The notes under the pieces: generated by a model
Seen by the model: the letters and a program-made list of their open reading frames with translations, nothing else
Database searches by the model: none
What the model was told of the DNA's origin: nothing
Position numbers and translations under genes: made by a program
Source: Paenibacillus qinlingensis
GTDB taxonomy: Bacteria > Bacillota > Bacilli > Paenibacillales > NBRC-103111
Length of the DNA stretch: 64,000 nt
Direction of reading: 5' to 3'
Assembly: GCF_013204845.1 (NCBI RefSeq)
Contig: NZ_JABMKY010000011.1
Coordinates: forward strand, 1 to 64,000
In this document: positions 15,350 to 23,686 of the stretch, piece after piece
Numbering within the stretch: the stretch's first letter is position 1
Layout: the number at the start of each line of letters is the position of its first letter

Positions 15350-16912
15350 ATGAAAAAATCATGGAAACGGGTAACGGCAGTTTCGGCTGTATTGGCGCTG
15401 GGAGGCAGCTTGCTAGCGGGGTGCGCTACAGGAGATGCAGAGAAAAAACAATCTTCCGCTAGTCCTACCACATCGAATCAAGGCGAGAGTGCCAAACCTG
15501 CTGCTCCCGTAACGTTGAACATCTCGTTGACAGGTACGGGATTGCCTTTGCCGGAGGCGGATGTGCTTAAGAAGGAGTTGGACGCTAAGCTTGGTACGAA
15601 TCTGATGCTGACCGCGATTCAGACGAATGAGGATTACAACAATCAATTGCGGGTCCGTATGTCGGGCGGCAATTCCCCTGACTTGTTCCAAGTTTCAAAC
15701 ATCGATATGAAGGAGTATGCAGACAAAGGGTTGCTGCTCGATTTAACGCCGTACCTCGATAAGGAGCTGAAGCCTGCCAAAACGTTCATTACGTCACTTG
15801 GCAGCGATCTACTAAAGAAATCGACGGTTAACGGTAAAATTTATGCAATTCCGCGTAATGGCGACTTGCCTTTCAACTCGTTCTGGATACGGAAGGACTG
15901 GTTGGATAAGCTCCAATTGAAAATGCCGACGACGATCGACGAGCTGTTGGAGGTGGCTAAAGCATTTACGGAGAGGGATCCAGATGGCAACTCGAAGAAA
16001 GACACTTACGGACTGACGGGACTTGAGTTCAATGCATTTGCTCCAGTGCTAGGTGCGTTCGGTGTCAGCGACATGTTCAGCTCTGGTGTCTTTTACGGCA
16101 AAGACGGCAAATTAATGAACGCTTTCAATGACCCCGCAATGCCGCAAGCACTTGCTTTCATTCAGAAGATGATCGATGCGAACGTCGTCGATCCGGAGTT
16201 TATGACGAATAAAGGCAGCAACGTGCAGCAAAAAGCGTTTCAAGGAAAAGCTGGTATTGTCAACATGGCTTGGACCGAGATTGCTAAGGACGAAATGGTC
16301 AATCAATACAAAACGGTCAATCCGAACGCTGAATGGGTTCAGCTTCCTGCCCCGAAAGGACCAGCGGGTCAATATGACGGCGCGTTCGATTTCGACAAAC
16401 CATCCCGGCTGATGGCTATTCCTAAATCACTTGAGAAGGACCCAGTTAAATTGAATAAAGTATTCGAATTTATCAATTATGTCTCTTCGCAGGAAGGTAA
16501 CAATCAGGTCATGTACGGCATCGAGGGTAAGCATTACAACTTGAAAGACGGTAAAGTATCGATGACTGAACTGTTAGCTAAGGAAGGGAATCACTTCTAT
16601 ATGTATCAACTAACGGGGCGTCCGAACGATCAATATTTAAGCACGAAGTTTCCTAATCAGAAAGCGATTATTGAATTTGCGGCAAAAGCGCAGCGCATTC
16701 GGCTGTTTGACAGCTCTGTTGTGCCCCCTGCCGGGTTCAATAAAGCGGATGCTGATCGCTATGCAGCGGAAGAGTTGGTCAAATTCGTGTATGGCAAACG
16801 TCCGATCTCGGAATACAGCGATTTTCTGAAAACGTTGGAGGGTACATTCAAGTACAAGCTGTACACGGACGCAGCAGAGAAGCAAATCAAGGAGCAGGGC
16901 TTAATTAAATAA
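15350..16912 (+). CDS. Sugar ABC transporter substrate-binding lipoprotein, LipO type
   Basis: A lipoprotein signal (KKSWKRVTAVSAVLALGG, then LLAGC) predicts lipid anchoring at the cysteine near residue 25. The 520-residue protein shows the family-1 solute-binding features of LipO-like proteins: IRKDWLDKLQLKMPTTIDEL and DPDGNSKKDTYGLTG, an EF-hand-like calcium loop. It captures an oligosaccharide outside the membrane and delivers it to the two permeases upstream. It is followed within 21 bases by the FAD oxidoreductase gene, implying one operon. The substrate cannot be read from the sequence. Confidence 0.9.
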   Translation: MKKSWKRVTAVSAVLALGGSLLAGCATGDAEKKQSSASPTTSNQGESAKPAAPVTLNISLTGTGLPLPEADVLKKELDAKLGTNLMLTAIQTNEDYNNQLRVRMSGGNSPDLFQVSNIDMKEYADKGLLLDLTPYLDKELKPAKTFITSLGSDLLKKSTVNGKIYAIPRNGDLPFNSFWIRKDWLDKLQLKMPTTIDELLEVAKAFTERDPDGNSKKDTYGLTGLEFNAFAPVLGAFGVSDMFSSGVFYGKDGKLMNAFNDPAMPQALAFIQKMIDANVVDPEFMTNKGSNVQQKAFQGKAGIVNMAWTEIAKDEMVNQYKTVNPNAEWVQLPAPKGPAGQYDGAFDFDKPSRLMAIPKSLEKDPVKLNKVFEFINYVSSQEGNNQVMYGIEGKHYNLKDGKVSMTELLAKEGNHFYMYQLTGRPNDQYLSTKFPNQKAIIEFAAKAQRIRLFDSSVVPPAGFNKADADRYAAEELVKFVYGKRPISEYSDFLKTLEGTFKYKLYTDAAEKQIKEQGLIK

Positions 16913-16932
16913 TCTGCAGAGGAGTTGAGAAC

Positions 16933-18213
16933 ATGCTGGAATTGGAATATGACGTCATCGTGACGGGTGGTGGTCCAGGCGGGATCGCCGCCGCAGTCTC
17001 CTCTGCCCGTCTTGGGGCGAGAACGCTTTTGATTGAAAGATACGGCTTTCTTGGCGGCGCTGGGACGGCTATGATGGTTAATCCATGGATGCCTTATTGG
17101 GCTAGTTCGGCGGACGGCAAAGAGGTACAAGTTATTTTTGGGGTACTGCAGGAACTGATTGAGGGAATGACGGAGCTCGGCATGTACGGACATCCGAAAC
17201 AAAGGGCAGCTTTCGATCCGGAGGCGCTAAAGGTGGTTGCCGAGCGATTATGTCTAGAAGCGGGAGTCGAGTTGCTGTACCACACCTTTCTGGGTGGCGT
17301 GCGGATGGATGAGGCCGGAAGCGGCATCCGTTCGGTCATTGTGGCGAACAAAGCGGGACTGACAGAGCTGCGTGCTCGCATGTTTGTAGATTGCACAGGA
17401 GATGCCGATTTAGCTGGTTTCGCGGGAGCTGATGTGGAAAAAGGCCGCAGCGTAGATAGCTTGATGCAGCCGATGACGCTCAATTTCCGTATGGCGAATG
17501 TCGACACGGATCGCATGCCCGATAAGTTGGAAATCACGCGCCGCTTCCTTGAAGCGAAAGCGCGCAAGGAGATCGATTGTCCGCGCGAGGATGTGCTCTG
17601 GTTTTACGCGAACCAGCCGGGAGTCATTCATTTCAACACGACACGAATCATTCTGAAAGACGCGACGTGTCCGTGGCAGTTGACGGAAGCGGAAATCGAA
17701 GGCAGGCGTCAAGTACAAGAACTCGTTGTATTTTTGCAAAGGCATGTCGAAGGGTTTGAACAGGCTTATTTGCAAACGACAGCTCCGCAAATCGGTGTAC
17801 GCGAGTCGCGAAGAGTTGTCGGCGACTATATGCTGACCGCAGAGGAGCTATTGTCAGCGTGCAAATTCGACGATTGCATCGCGCGTGGCACGTATCCGGT
17901 GGACATTCACAATCCGAACGGCGAAGGCACGGTCATTCAACATTTGGAACCGGGGAAATGGTATGAAATTCCGTTCCGCTGTCTTGTTCCGAAAAAGATT
18001 GATAATTTGTTGGTGGGAGGCCGACCGATATCCGCCACGCACGAAGCGCATTCGGCCATACGTATTCAGCCGATTGCCATGGCGATCGGCCAGGCGTCGG
18101 GAGCTGCTGCCGCTCTCTGTGCACGGGGGAATATGGCACCGAGAGAGATGAATATCCGAAGTGTGCAAGAGGCTTTGACAGGGCAGGGGGCGCAACTCGG
18201 ACTGTCGGTGTAA
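16933..18213 (+). CDS. FAD-dependent oxidoreductase (FAD_oxidored, PF12831-like)
   Basis: The 426-residue cytosolic flavoprotein has an N-terminal dinucleotide-binding fold (YDVIVTGGGPGGIAAAVSSA, then LLIERYGFLGGAGT) and a C-terminal FAD contact (VGGRPISATHEAHSAIRIQP, then AIGQASGAAAALC). This subfamily is common in glycan-use loci of Paenibacillus and Bacteroidota, where its reaction is generally unassigned. ATG 16933 follows GAGGAGTTGAGAAC. As the fourth gene of the importer operon it may oxidise the imported sugar or a derivative; this is inferred from context. A GC-rich hairpin follows at 18294. Confidence 0.85.
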   Translation: MLELEYDVIVTGGGPGGIAAAVSSARLGARTLLIERYGFLGGAGTAMMVNPWMPYWASSADGKEVQVIFGVLQELIEGMTELGMYGHPKQRAAFDPEALKVVAERLCLEAGVELLYHTFLGGVRMDEAGSGIRSVIVANKAGLTELRARMFVDCTGDADLAGFAGADVEKGRSVDSLMQPMTLNFRMANVDTDRMPDKLEITRRFLEAKARKEIDCPREDVLWFYANQPGVIHFNTTRIILKDATCPWQLTEAEIEGRRQVQELVVFLQRHVEGFEQAYLQTTAPQIGVRESRRVVGDYMLTAEELLSACKFDDCIARGTYPVDIHNPNGEGTVIQHLEPGKWYEIPFRCLVPKKIDNLLVGGRPISATHEAHSAIRIQPIAMAIGQASGAAAALCARGNMAPREMNIRSVQEALTGQGAQLGLSV

Positions 18214-18293
18214 CAGATATATACAAACAGTAAGGTAAGGTGGTAGGCAATAGAGTGACAACAACTTGAGCGAAGAATAGCCTTGTTGGACGT

Positions 18294-18317
18294 TGGTACG
18301 CTGATGGCAGCGTACCA
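18294..18317 (+). other. Perfect 10-bp hairpin between oxidoreductase and glycosidase genes
   Basis: TGGTACGCTG and CAGCGTACCA pair perfectly around ATGG. No T-run follows, so it may stabilise or attenuate the mRNA, or be a regulator site, rather than a standard terminator. It lies 70 bases before the glycosidase start. Confidence 0.45.
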
Positions 18318-18387
18318 CGCGTTCTCTCATTGGCTGTATGCTTCGTCCTAAAACAATGAAATATGAAACTAAGGAAGGTTGTGACTT

Positions 18388-20991
18388 ATGAAAAAGAAAA
18401 TCAGTACCATGCTTGTGGTCATTATGATGGCGATAACCATCTTGCAATTATTTATTTATGAAAGCGTTGTCAGTGCGGCTGCAAACGACAATTTATTTGC
18501 TTACAACAGCGGATTCGAACTGACACCTGATTATACCGGATGGGGGAAAGGCGCTGTATCTGGCGCTGCTGTCACGATTCAGGGAGGCGTGGTTAGAAGC
18601 GAGGCCAAAGCGGCAAAAATTGTTTTTGACGGAAGTGATAAGACGTTAGAAATCGATCGGTTTTCTGCTGTTGAGGGCGGCACGGCTTATTATTATGAGC
18701 TGTGGCTGAAGACGGACAATATCACAAGCAGTGGACACAAGCCGCAAATTACGTTGATGGGCTACAATGGAAACACGTTCAAAAGAGTAATTCAGTCGAC
18801 AGTTGAAACAAGTCCGAATCAGGACTGGACGAAATACGAGGGAACCATTGTAATGAATACGGATGAAAATAAAGTAAGATTGCTGATCCGCAGAGTAGCT
18901 GGTGGAGGGGGTATCACAGGAACGTTGTATGCGGATGACGTTGTGCTGGCCAAAAAACCAGATTCGCTTGCTGTTACACCGAATTACCGGCAGTTTTCCA
19001 TCGGTGGCAGCGTCGACTTAGGCATGCTCCCTGTATCAGCCTATTATGGTTCGTCATCGATCGAAGTTGCTCCAGCGATTCGGTGGTCGGTAAGCACTGG
19101 AGCGGCGTATGTGCTGAACAACCGACTCTATTTTACTGGCAGTCCTGGAGGTGGCACAGTTACGCTGCAAGCGTCGTATATGGGCACGTCGTCATCCGCG
19201 ACATTCGATTTCGTTCTGGACAATGAGCCTCCGACAACACCGGAAAACTTGAGAGCTGAGGTAATTGGTATTTCCAAGGTTAAGCTCCTCTGGGACGCGG
19301 CGAGTGATAACATCATGGTTACCGGGTACGATGTGTACATGAATAATGTTTTGACCGCATCAGTTACTGGAAACGTGTATGCACCAGAAGGGCTGACGCC
19401 GAACTCGGCTTATGTGTTCAAGGTGATAGCAAAAGATGGGGCTGGACTTCTATCCGAAGCGAGTCAGACGTTGACGGTAACAACGAAGAGTGATGTAGCG
19501 TCTGCAGCAGCTTCGATTGATACGAACGATGTTGTAAAGCAGGCGAGCAAGCACATGCTCGGGTATAATCACGACTGGTATCAAAGCCAGATTGCCATTA
19601 TGGAGGATAATCCGGCGAGTCTAAACATCAAAAGCGAATATACGAATCTGCTTCAGAATTTCGGCTTGCCCATGCCGCTGAACCGGATGGCGGGCAGCGA
19701 TTCTCAGGTATTCCGATGGCAGCAGGCAGTTGGCAATCTTGCACAAAGAACGCCGCAAAGTACCTGGGGCGAACCTGCCGCTGTCTACCGTTTTGGGCCT
19801 GCGGAGTGGCTTCACTCCGTCCTTGCGGTCGATCCTAATGCTGAATTTGTCTGGAATTTCAATATGATGCTAGACACGCCAGAGGAGCATGCCGATGCCG
19901 TCGAATATTTGACTGGAGCCGGTGGCGGTGTCAATCCGAACGGCGGCATCGACTGGGCACAGAAGCGAATCGATGCAGGCATTGTCGCCCCGGTGAATGT
20001 AGCCGTATGGGAGCTTGGGAACGAGCTGGATTTTGCCAAATATAGCGACAAGTTCGGACCCGACGGTGTCGAAGCGTATATTGAGGCGTGCAGGGAGACG
20101 ATCCTTGAAGTTCGTAATCTGATCCCAAACGCGAAGATTGCCGTATTAGCCAAAACGTCGCCGTGGAGCGACTATAACGATAATGTAGTTTGGCGTGAAT
20201 GGCACCAAGCTATCCTGGAAGAGCTAGGTGACGAGATCGATTACATTACGTTTCATCCGTATTATTTGGGTTACCCGATCAGCAAGATGGAGCAATATTT
20301 GGACGCGATTCGTGACGATATTGTACAGATTACCGGCTCTGACCGAATCAAAGTGTTTCTTTCCGAGCATGCTGTATGGCCTGAGGAGTTGCCAGGAAAG
20401 ACATGGAAGGAAAGCTGGTACCAGACGCACGCGTTAAAAGGCGTTTTGGGCACGGCCCAGTTTCTGAACCGGATGTTCCAGCGCGAGGAAATTGCTTCCG
20501 CAACCTATCACTCCTTTAGTTCTGGACCTTGGGGCTTGGTGTACAAATCACCAGATACTGGCCAGCTTTATTTGACGGGTATGGCAGATCTAATGAAGTT
20601 GCTGAATGAAAGCCTTGGCAGTGAGGTGGTGCACGTAACGCTGACAGGTGAATCTACAGAAGTTGGAAATCAGTATGCCAGTCTTACGGTAAATGCGATG
20701 AAAACCGCTACCGGGATCAACCTCGTCATTGTAAACCGTGAGCCGGAATTAAAGCGGCAGATTTTGTTCAACGGGTTGAACGGTTACACGGCTGTCAAAG
20801 AAACGAAATTGACTGCCGATTCGCTAGATTCGCATAATACGGGAACAAGTCAGGAAATCCAGGTAAATACGTCTGAATTAACGGGGACTGCTCCGTTTAC
20901 CTCATACCTAATGCCGGCAAAAAGCGTGGTCGTGCTCTCGCTGGATATGATCACGCATCCTAATCTAACACTACCTATACCTTCAGAATGA
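18388..20991 (+). CDS. Secreted GH-A-clan-like glycosidase with carbohydrate-binding and Fn3 domains
   Basis: This 867-residue exported protein has a signal peptide (residues 1-32) and an N-terminal carbohydrate-binding-like beta-sandwich (about 33-190). A bacterial Ig-like segment precedes an Fn3 domain (about 272-370; PTTPENLRAEVIG to LTVTT). A TIM-barrel-like catalytic part follows. WELGNELDF provides the likely acid/base Glu546 and VFLSEHAVW the likely nucleophile Glu660, a spacing that fits retaining GH-A enzymes such as GH51 or GH39-type arabinofuranosidases/xylosidases. The exact family is uncertain. It closes the importer locus, so it probably releases the imported oligosaccharide. 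There is no SLH or sortase anchor. Confidence 0.75.
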   Translation: MKKKISTMLVVIMMAITILQLFIYESVVSAAANDNLFAYNSGFELTPDYTGWGKGAVSGAAVTIQGGVVRSEAKAAKIVFDGSDKTLEIDRFSAVEGGTAYYYELWLKTDNITSSGHKPQITLMGYNGNTFKRVIQSTVETSPNQDWTKYEGTIVMNTDENKVRLLIRRVAGGGGITGTLYADDVVLAKKPDSLAVTPNYRQFSIGGSVDLGMLPVSAYYGSSSIEVAPAIRWSVSTGAAYVLNNRLYFTGSPGGGTVTLQASYMGTSSSATFDFVLDNEPPTTPENLRAEVIGISKVKLLWDAASDNIMVTGYDVYMNNVLTASVTGNVYAPEGLTPNSAYVFKVIAKDGAGLLSEASQTLTVTTKSDVASAAASIDTNDVVKQASKHMLGYNHDWYQSQIAIMEDNPASLNIKSEYTNLLQNFGLPMPLNRMAGSDSQVFRWQQAVGNLAQRTPQSTWGEPAAVYRFGPAEWLHSVLAVDPNAEFVWNFNMMLDTPEEHADAVEYLTGAGGGVNPNGGIDWAQKRIDAGIVAPVNVAVWELGNELDFAKYSDKFGPDGVEAYIEACRETILEVRNLIPNAKIAVLAKTSPWSDYNDNVVWREWHQAILEELGDEIDYITFHPYYLGYPISKMEQYLDAIRDDIVQITGSDRIKVFLSEHAVWPEELPGKTWKESWYQTHALKGVLGTAQFLNRMFQREEIASATYHSFSSGPWGLVYKSPDTGQLYLTGMADLMKLLNESLGSEVVHVTLTGESTEVGNQYASLTVNAMKTATGINLVIVNREPELKRQILFNGLNGYTAVKETKLTADSLDSHNTGTSQEIQVNTSELTGTAPFTSYLMPAKSVVVLSLDMITHPNLTLPIPSE

Positions 20992-21093
20992 CTTGTGGAG
21001 GAGCTACGAAAGAGAGTGTAAATAATTTAACAATAACTCCAACGATCGTATTCCAGATGTAAAATCCAATAGATTTGCTTTTTATAAAACAAG

Positions 21094-21130
21094 AAGCCCA
21101 TCCAAACTTGAGATGGGCTTTTGTGTTTTT
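21094..21130 (+). terminator. Rho-independent terminator
   Basis: AAGCCCATC (21094-21102) pairs with GATGGGCTT (21112-21120) around 9 bases, followed by TTGTGTTTTT. It ends the glycosidase transcript. Confidence 0.88.
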
Positions 21131-21197
21131 GAAAATATTTGAAGTAAGGAGGTGGTAAGAAAATTATGAAGATTTTATATGATTAGTGTTAGAAATA

Positions 21198-21250
21198 TTG
21201 AATTTTAAATAGGGTGTAGCTATAATTCACTTACCGGCCGGTTAGTAAGT
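21198..21250 (+). promoter_or_regulatory. Sigma-A promoter with TetR-type palindromic operator
   Basis: TTGAAT (21198-21203), 17 bases, then TATAAT (21221-21226) form a good sigma-A promoter for the cupin gene. Immediately downstream, 21229-21250 holds a near-palindrome centred on ACCGGCCGGT with outer ACTTAC and GTAAGT arms, a shape typical of TetR-family operators. A second TATAAT overlaps its end at 21250-21255. A bound repressor would cover the transcription start. The likely repressor is the TetR gene at 21965-22513. Confidence 0.7.
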
Positions 21251-21292
21251 ATAATTCATCAAGAATTCTCACCAAGAAGGAGCCTGTAAAAA

Positions 21293-21778
21293 ATGAGTAA
21301 TCAAAGCAAAGCAGATGTGATGTACAGAAATAATAACAAAGAAAATACATTCCTATTTCTTAGTGATATAAATTCAATATTGGTAAGCGGGGACGATACG
21401 AACGGAGAGTTTTGCGTCGTGCATTGTGCCGTCAAGAAAGATGATGGCCCTCCACTGCATTTGCATGAAAAAGAAGATGAATCTTTTTACGTTCTGGATG
21501 GAGAAATAGAGATGACGCTAGGTACGGAGACTATTTTGGTGAAAAATGGAGAGTATGTGTTCGCACCGCGCGGCATTCCACACACTTTCAAAGTGAAATC
21601 AGACACAGCTAAGTTTCTGGTGACTGCGTACCCTGCAGGATTTGATTCTTTTGTGAAGGAACTAGGCGTTCCTTATGTAGAAGGGATGGAGGCTCATACA
21701 GAGCCACCTACTCCTGAGGCTATGCAAAAACTGTTATCAGTTTCCAAAAAGTATCATATTACTTATCCCGGTCTTTAA
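21293..21778 (+). CDS. Cupin-domain protein (quercetinase-like)
   Basis: The 161-residue single-cupin protein carries the metal-binding motif 1 (LHLHEKEDESFYVLDGE, about residues 60-76) and motif 2 (FAPRGIPHTF), giving the usual His/His/Glu/His ligand set. Such small cupins resemble quercetin 2,3-dioxygenase-like or auxin-binding-like proteins, and the substrate is unknown. ATG 21293 follows AAGAAGGAGCCTGTAAAA. The gene stands alone under the promoter/operator at 21198-21250, suggesting induction when a small ligand releases a TetR repressor. Confidence 0.85.
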   Translation: MSNQSKADVMYRNNNKENTFLFLSDINSILVSGDDTNGEFCVVHCAVKKDDGPPLHLHEKEDESFYVLDGEIEMTLGTETILVKNGEYVFAPRGIPHTFKVKSDTAKFLVTAYPAGFDSFVKELGVPYVEGMEAHTEPPTPEAMQKLLSVSKKYHITYPGL

Positions 21779-21841
21779 CTTAAGAGATAACACCCCGAAA
21801 TAAAGGCAGTTTTTCGGCCTTTAACCGTAAATACAAATGTA

Positions 21842-21901
21842 ATCGGCCTGTGAGGCTATTGGTTCCTTAGTGAAATAATAGGCTACAGGCCGATGATTTT
21901 T
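21842..21901 (+). terminator. Rho-independent terminator of the cupin gene
   Basis: ATCGGCCTGT (21842-21851) pairs with ACAGGCCGAT (21885-21894), followed by GATTTTTC. Additional partial pairing in the long loop is possible. Confidence 0.75.
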
Positions 21902-21964
21902 CAGTAGTCGGGTTAAGCGGTAGGCAGGGGAGTTGCCAATTGATTTGATTATATGCTGATCTTG

Positions 21965-22513
21965 CTAAGTTTTTAAAAGACGATTAATTCCATACATGAT
22001 ATCCGGAATGAAATTGTCACGCATTGCGCGGTTGTACTGCAGTGCTCCCTTGATTGCAGATAAGATAGTGATCGCCAAGGCACGCGTATTAATTGCAGGA
22101 TCAACTAATCCTTCAGCAACAATTTCATTGATAATCGCAAGTTCCAACTCGCCTATCTCTTGCAGTTTTTGTCTCATCGATTCTGGTAGCATTTCATAAT
22201 CGGACTGTAAAGAAGAGGTCGGACATATGTCATACTCTACAAACTGTCTAGAATGGTAATCACAATATTGAATTAGCTTCTCTTCAACCGACTGCGATGA
22301 AAGTTGAATAATAGACGTAAAGTTGACCAGCCTTTGATGAAGTTGCTCCATTACGGCAAGGCCGAGGTCTTCCTTTTTCTCGAAATGATAGAAAATACTT
22401 GCTTTTGTAACGCCAAAATGTTTTGAAATTTCATCAATAGAAAAAGTTGGGTAACCTTTTTTTCGAATGAGTGATGATGCAAGATCTATGATTTGCGATT
22501 TTCTGTTTTCCAT
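21965..22513 (-). CDS. TetR-family transcriptional repressor
   Basis: The N-terminal helix-turn-helix reads FSIDEISKHFGVTKASIFYH (about residues 24-43), a textbook TetR DNA-binding domain, followed by KKEDLGLAVMEQL and a variable helical ligand-binding domain. I use ATG 22513 (182 residues), which starts MENRKSQIIDLASSLIRKKG as homologues do; the longer TTG frame from 22549 adds residues unlike the family. The gene is convergent with the cupin gene and divergent from the GNAT gene. The palindrome at 21229-21250 is a plausible target, though it is 1.2 kb from this gene's own start. Confidence 0.88.
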   Translation of the reverse strand: MENRKSQIIDLASSLIRKKGYPTFSIDEISKHFGVTKASIFYHFEKKEDLGLAVMEQLHQRLVNFTSIIQLSSQSVEEKLIQYCDYHSRQFVEYDICPTSSLQSDYEMLPESMRQKLQEIGELELAIINEIVAEGLVDPAINTRALAITILSAIKGALQYNRAMRDNFIPDIMYGINRLLKT

Positions 22514-22592
22514 GTAAGCAATTATTGCGCACAGGTTTATGAGAGTCAAGTACTTTCCAACACTGTAAGTAGAAAACTGGAGGAGATCTAAA

Positions 22593-23378
22593 TTGTCAAC
22601 GATTCAGAATCTAATTCTTGAAAACATGATCCGCGCTTACGAGAAATTGAGTCAGCTTAGCCAGGTATTCACATTCGTGGAGACGGATCGCACGCAACGA
22701 TTTGAATCCGAAATCCCATATGGACTGTTCAATAGCGTTTTTACGTACAAGCGTTCTGAGGAGATCAATCCCGCGGATGAGATGGAATCCATCAAGTCTC
22801 TTTACCATAATCGCGGCCAAAAATTAGCATGGGTAACCACCTCTCATCAGCAGGACGAAGTCATTAACCAAGCGCTTGCGACTAATCATTTTAATCAGGT
22901 TGGCGTCATTTCGGGTATGGGGCTCTCTCTGAAAGGATGGCGTTCGGATTTGCCGGAAATGCCGGGATTGGAAGTTCGGGCTATACGGGAACCACAAGAG
23001 ATTGAAGAGTTTCGAAAGGTCATGCTGGCAGGGTATAATGTTCCAGAGCCAATGGCCGATATTTTTTGCAAAGTGTTTGTGGATGGCCCAAATCAAGATC
23101 CGACTACGGTTCAACATTATCTTGCTTATGTGGATGGAGTACCAGTAACTACGCTTACGACCTTTATTGAAGGTGATGTTGCAGGCTTTTATAGTATTGC
23201 AACATTAGAAGCTTATCGTTCAAGGGGACTAGCCCGAACTATGCTTGCTCATGTATTGCACATTGTGCAGCAAAAAGGTGTGAAATTGGCCGTTATTCAT
23301 GCAACCCCAATGGGACGAAGCGTTTATCCAAAAGTTGGATTTAAAGAAGAACTGACCATAAATATTTTCTCCAGCTAA
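22593..23378 (+). CDS. GNAT-family N-acetyltransferase
   Basis: The 261-residue protein has a C-terminal GNAT fold. The acetyl-CoA pyrophosphate loop reads RSRGLA in IATLEAYRSRGLARTMLAHV (about residues 203-222), and the C-terminal strand reads VYPKVGFKEE. The N-terminal half is a degenerate GNAT-like or accessory domain, as in other acetyltransferases of about 260 residues. TTG 22593 has GGAGGAG 7 bases upstream. It is divergent from the TetR gene, so the repressor may also act here. The acceptor substrate is unknown. Confidence 0.85.
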   Translation: MSTIQNLILENMIRAYEKLSQLSQVFTFVETDRTQRFESEIPYGLFNSVFTYKRSEEINPADEMESIKSLYHNRGQKLAWVTTSHQQDEVINQALATNHFNQVGVISGMGLSLKGWRSDLPEMPGLEVRAIREPQEIEEFRKVMLAGYNVPEPMADIFCKVFVDGPNQDPTTVQHYLAYVDGVPVTTLTTFIEGDVAGFYSIATLEAYRSRGLARTMLAHVLHIVQQKGVKLAVIHATPMGRSVYPKVGFKEELTINIFSS

Positions 23379-23514
23379 TGTGCCAATAACTAGCTACGTC
23401 TGAAGCATGCCGGCGGAGAGGCATCGGAAGTGCTTTGAGCGTATGCCATTCGTGAAGGACAAGCCATCGGCAGTAGAGGCTAATGCATGAACAGGACAAC
23501 TTTCTAACAATTGT

Positions 23515-23549
23515 ACAAAGAGCCTTCTCAATCGAGAGGGTTCTTTGTT
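23515..23549 (+). terminator. Rho-independent terminator
   Basis: ACAAAGAGCCTTCTC and GAGAGGGTTCTTTGT pair around AATC with G-U or mismatch positions. It lies 137 bases after the GNAT gene. Nothing else is recognised in 23379-23686. Confidence 0.6.
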
Positions 23550-23686
23550 ATATGTTATGTGGCTGTGTAAACGAGGTTTTGACTATTGTAGACGCATGTT
23601 TGTGTTACAGAGAGTGGCTCGCAACTTTTAGCTTGAAGATATGTCTAATGGATAAGAATACAAAAAAAGGAAATTGGGGATGAACA

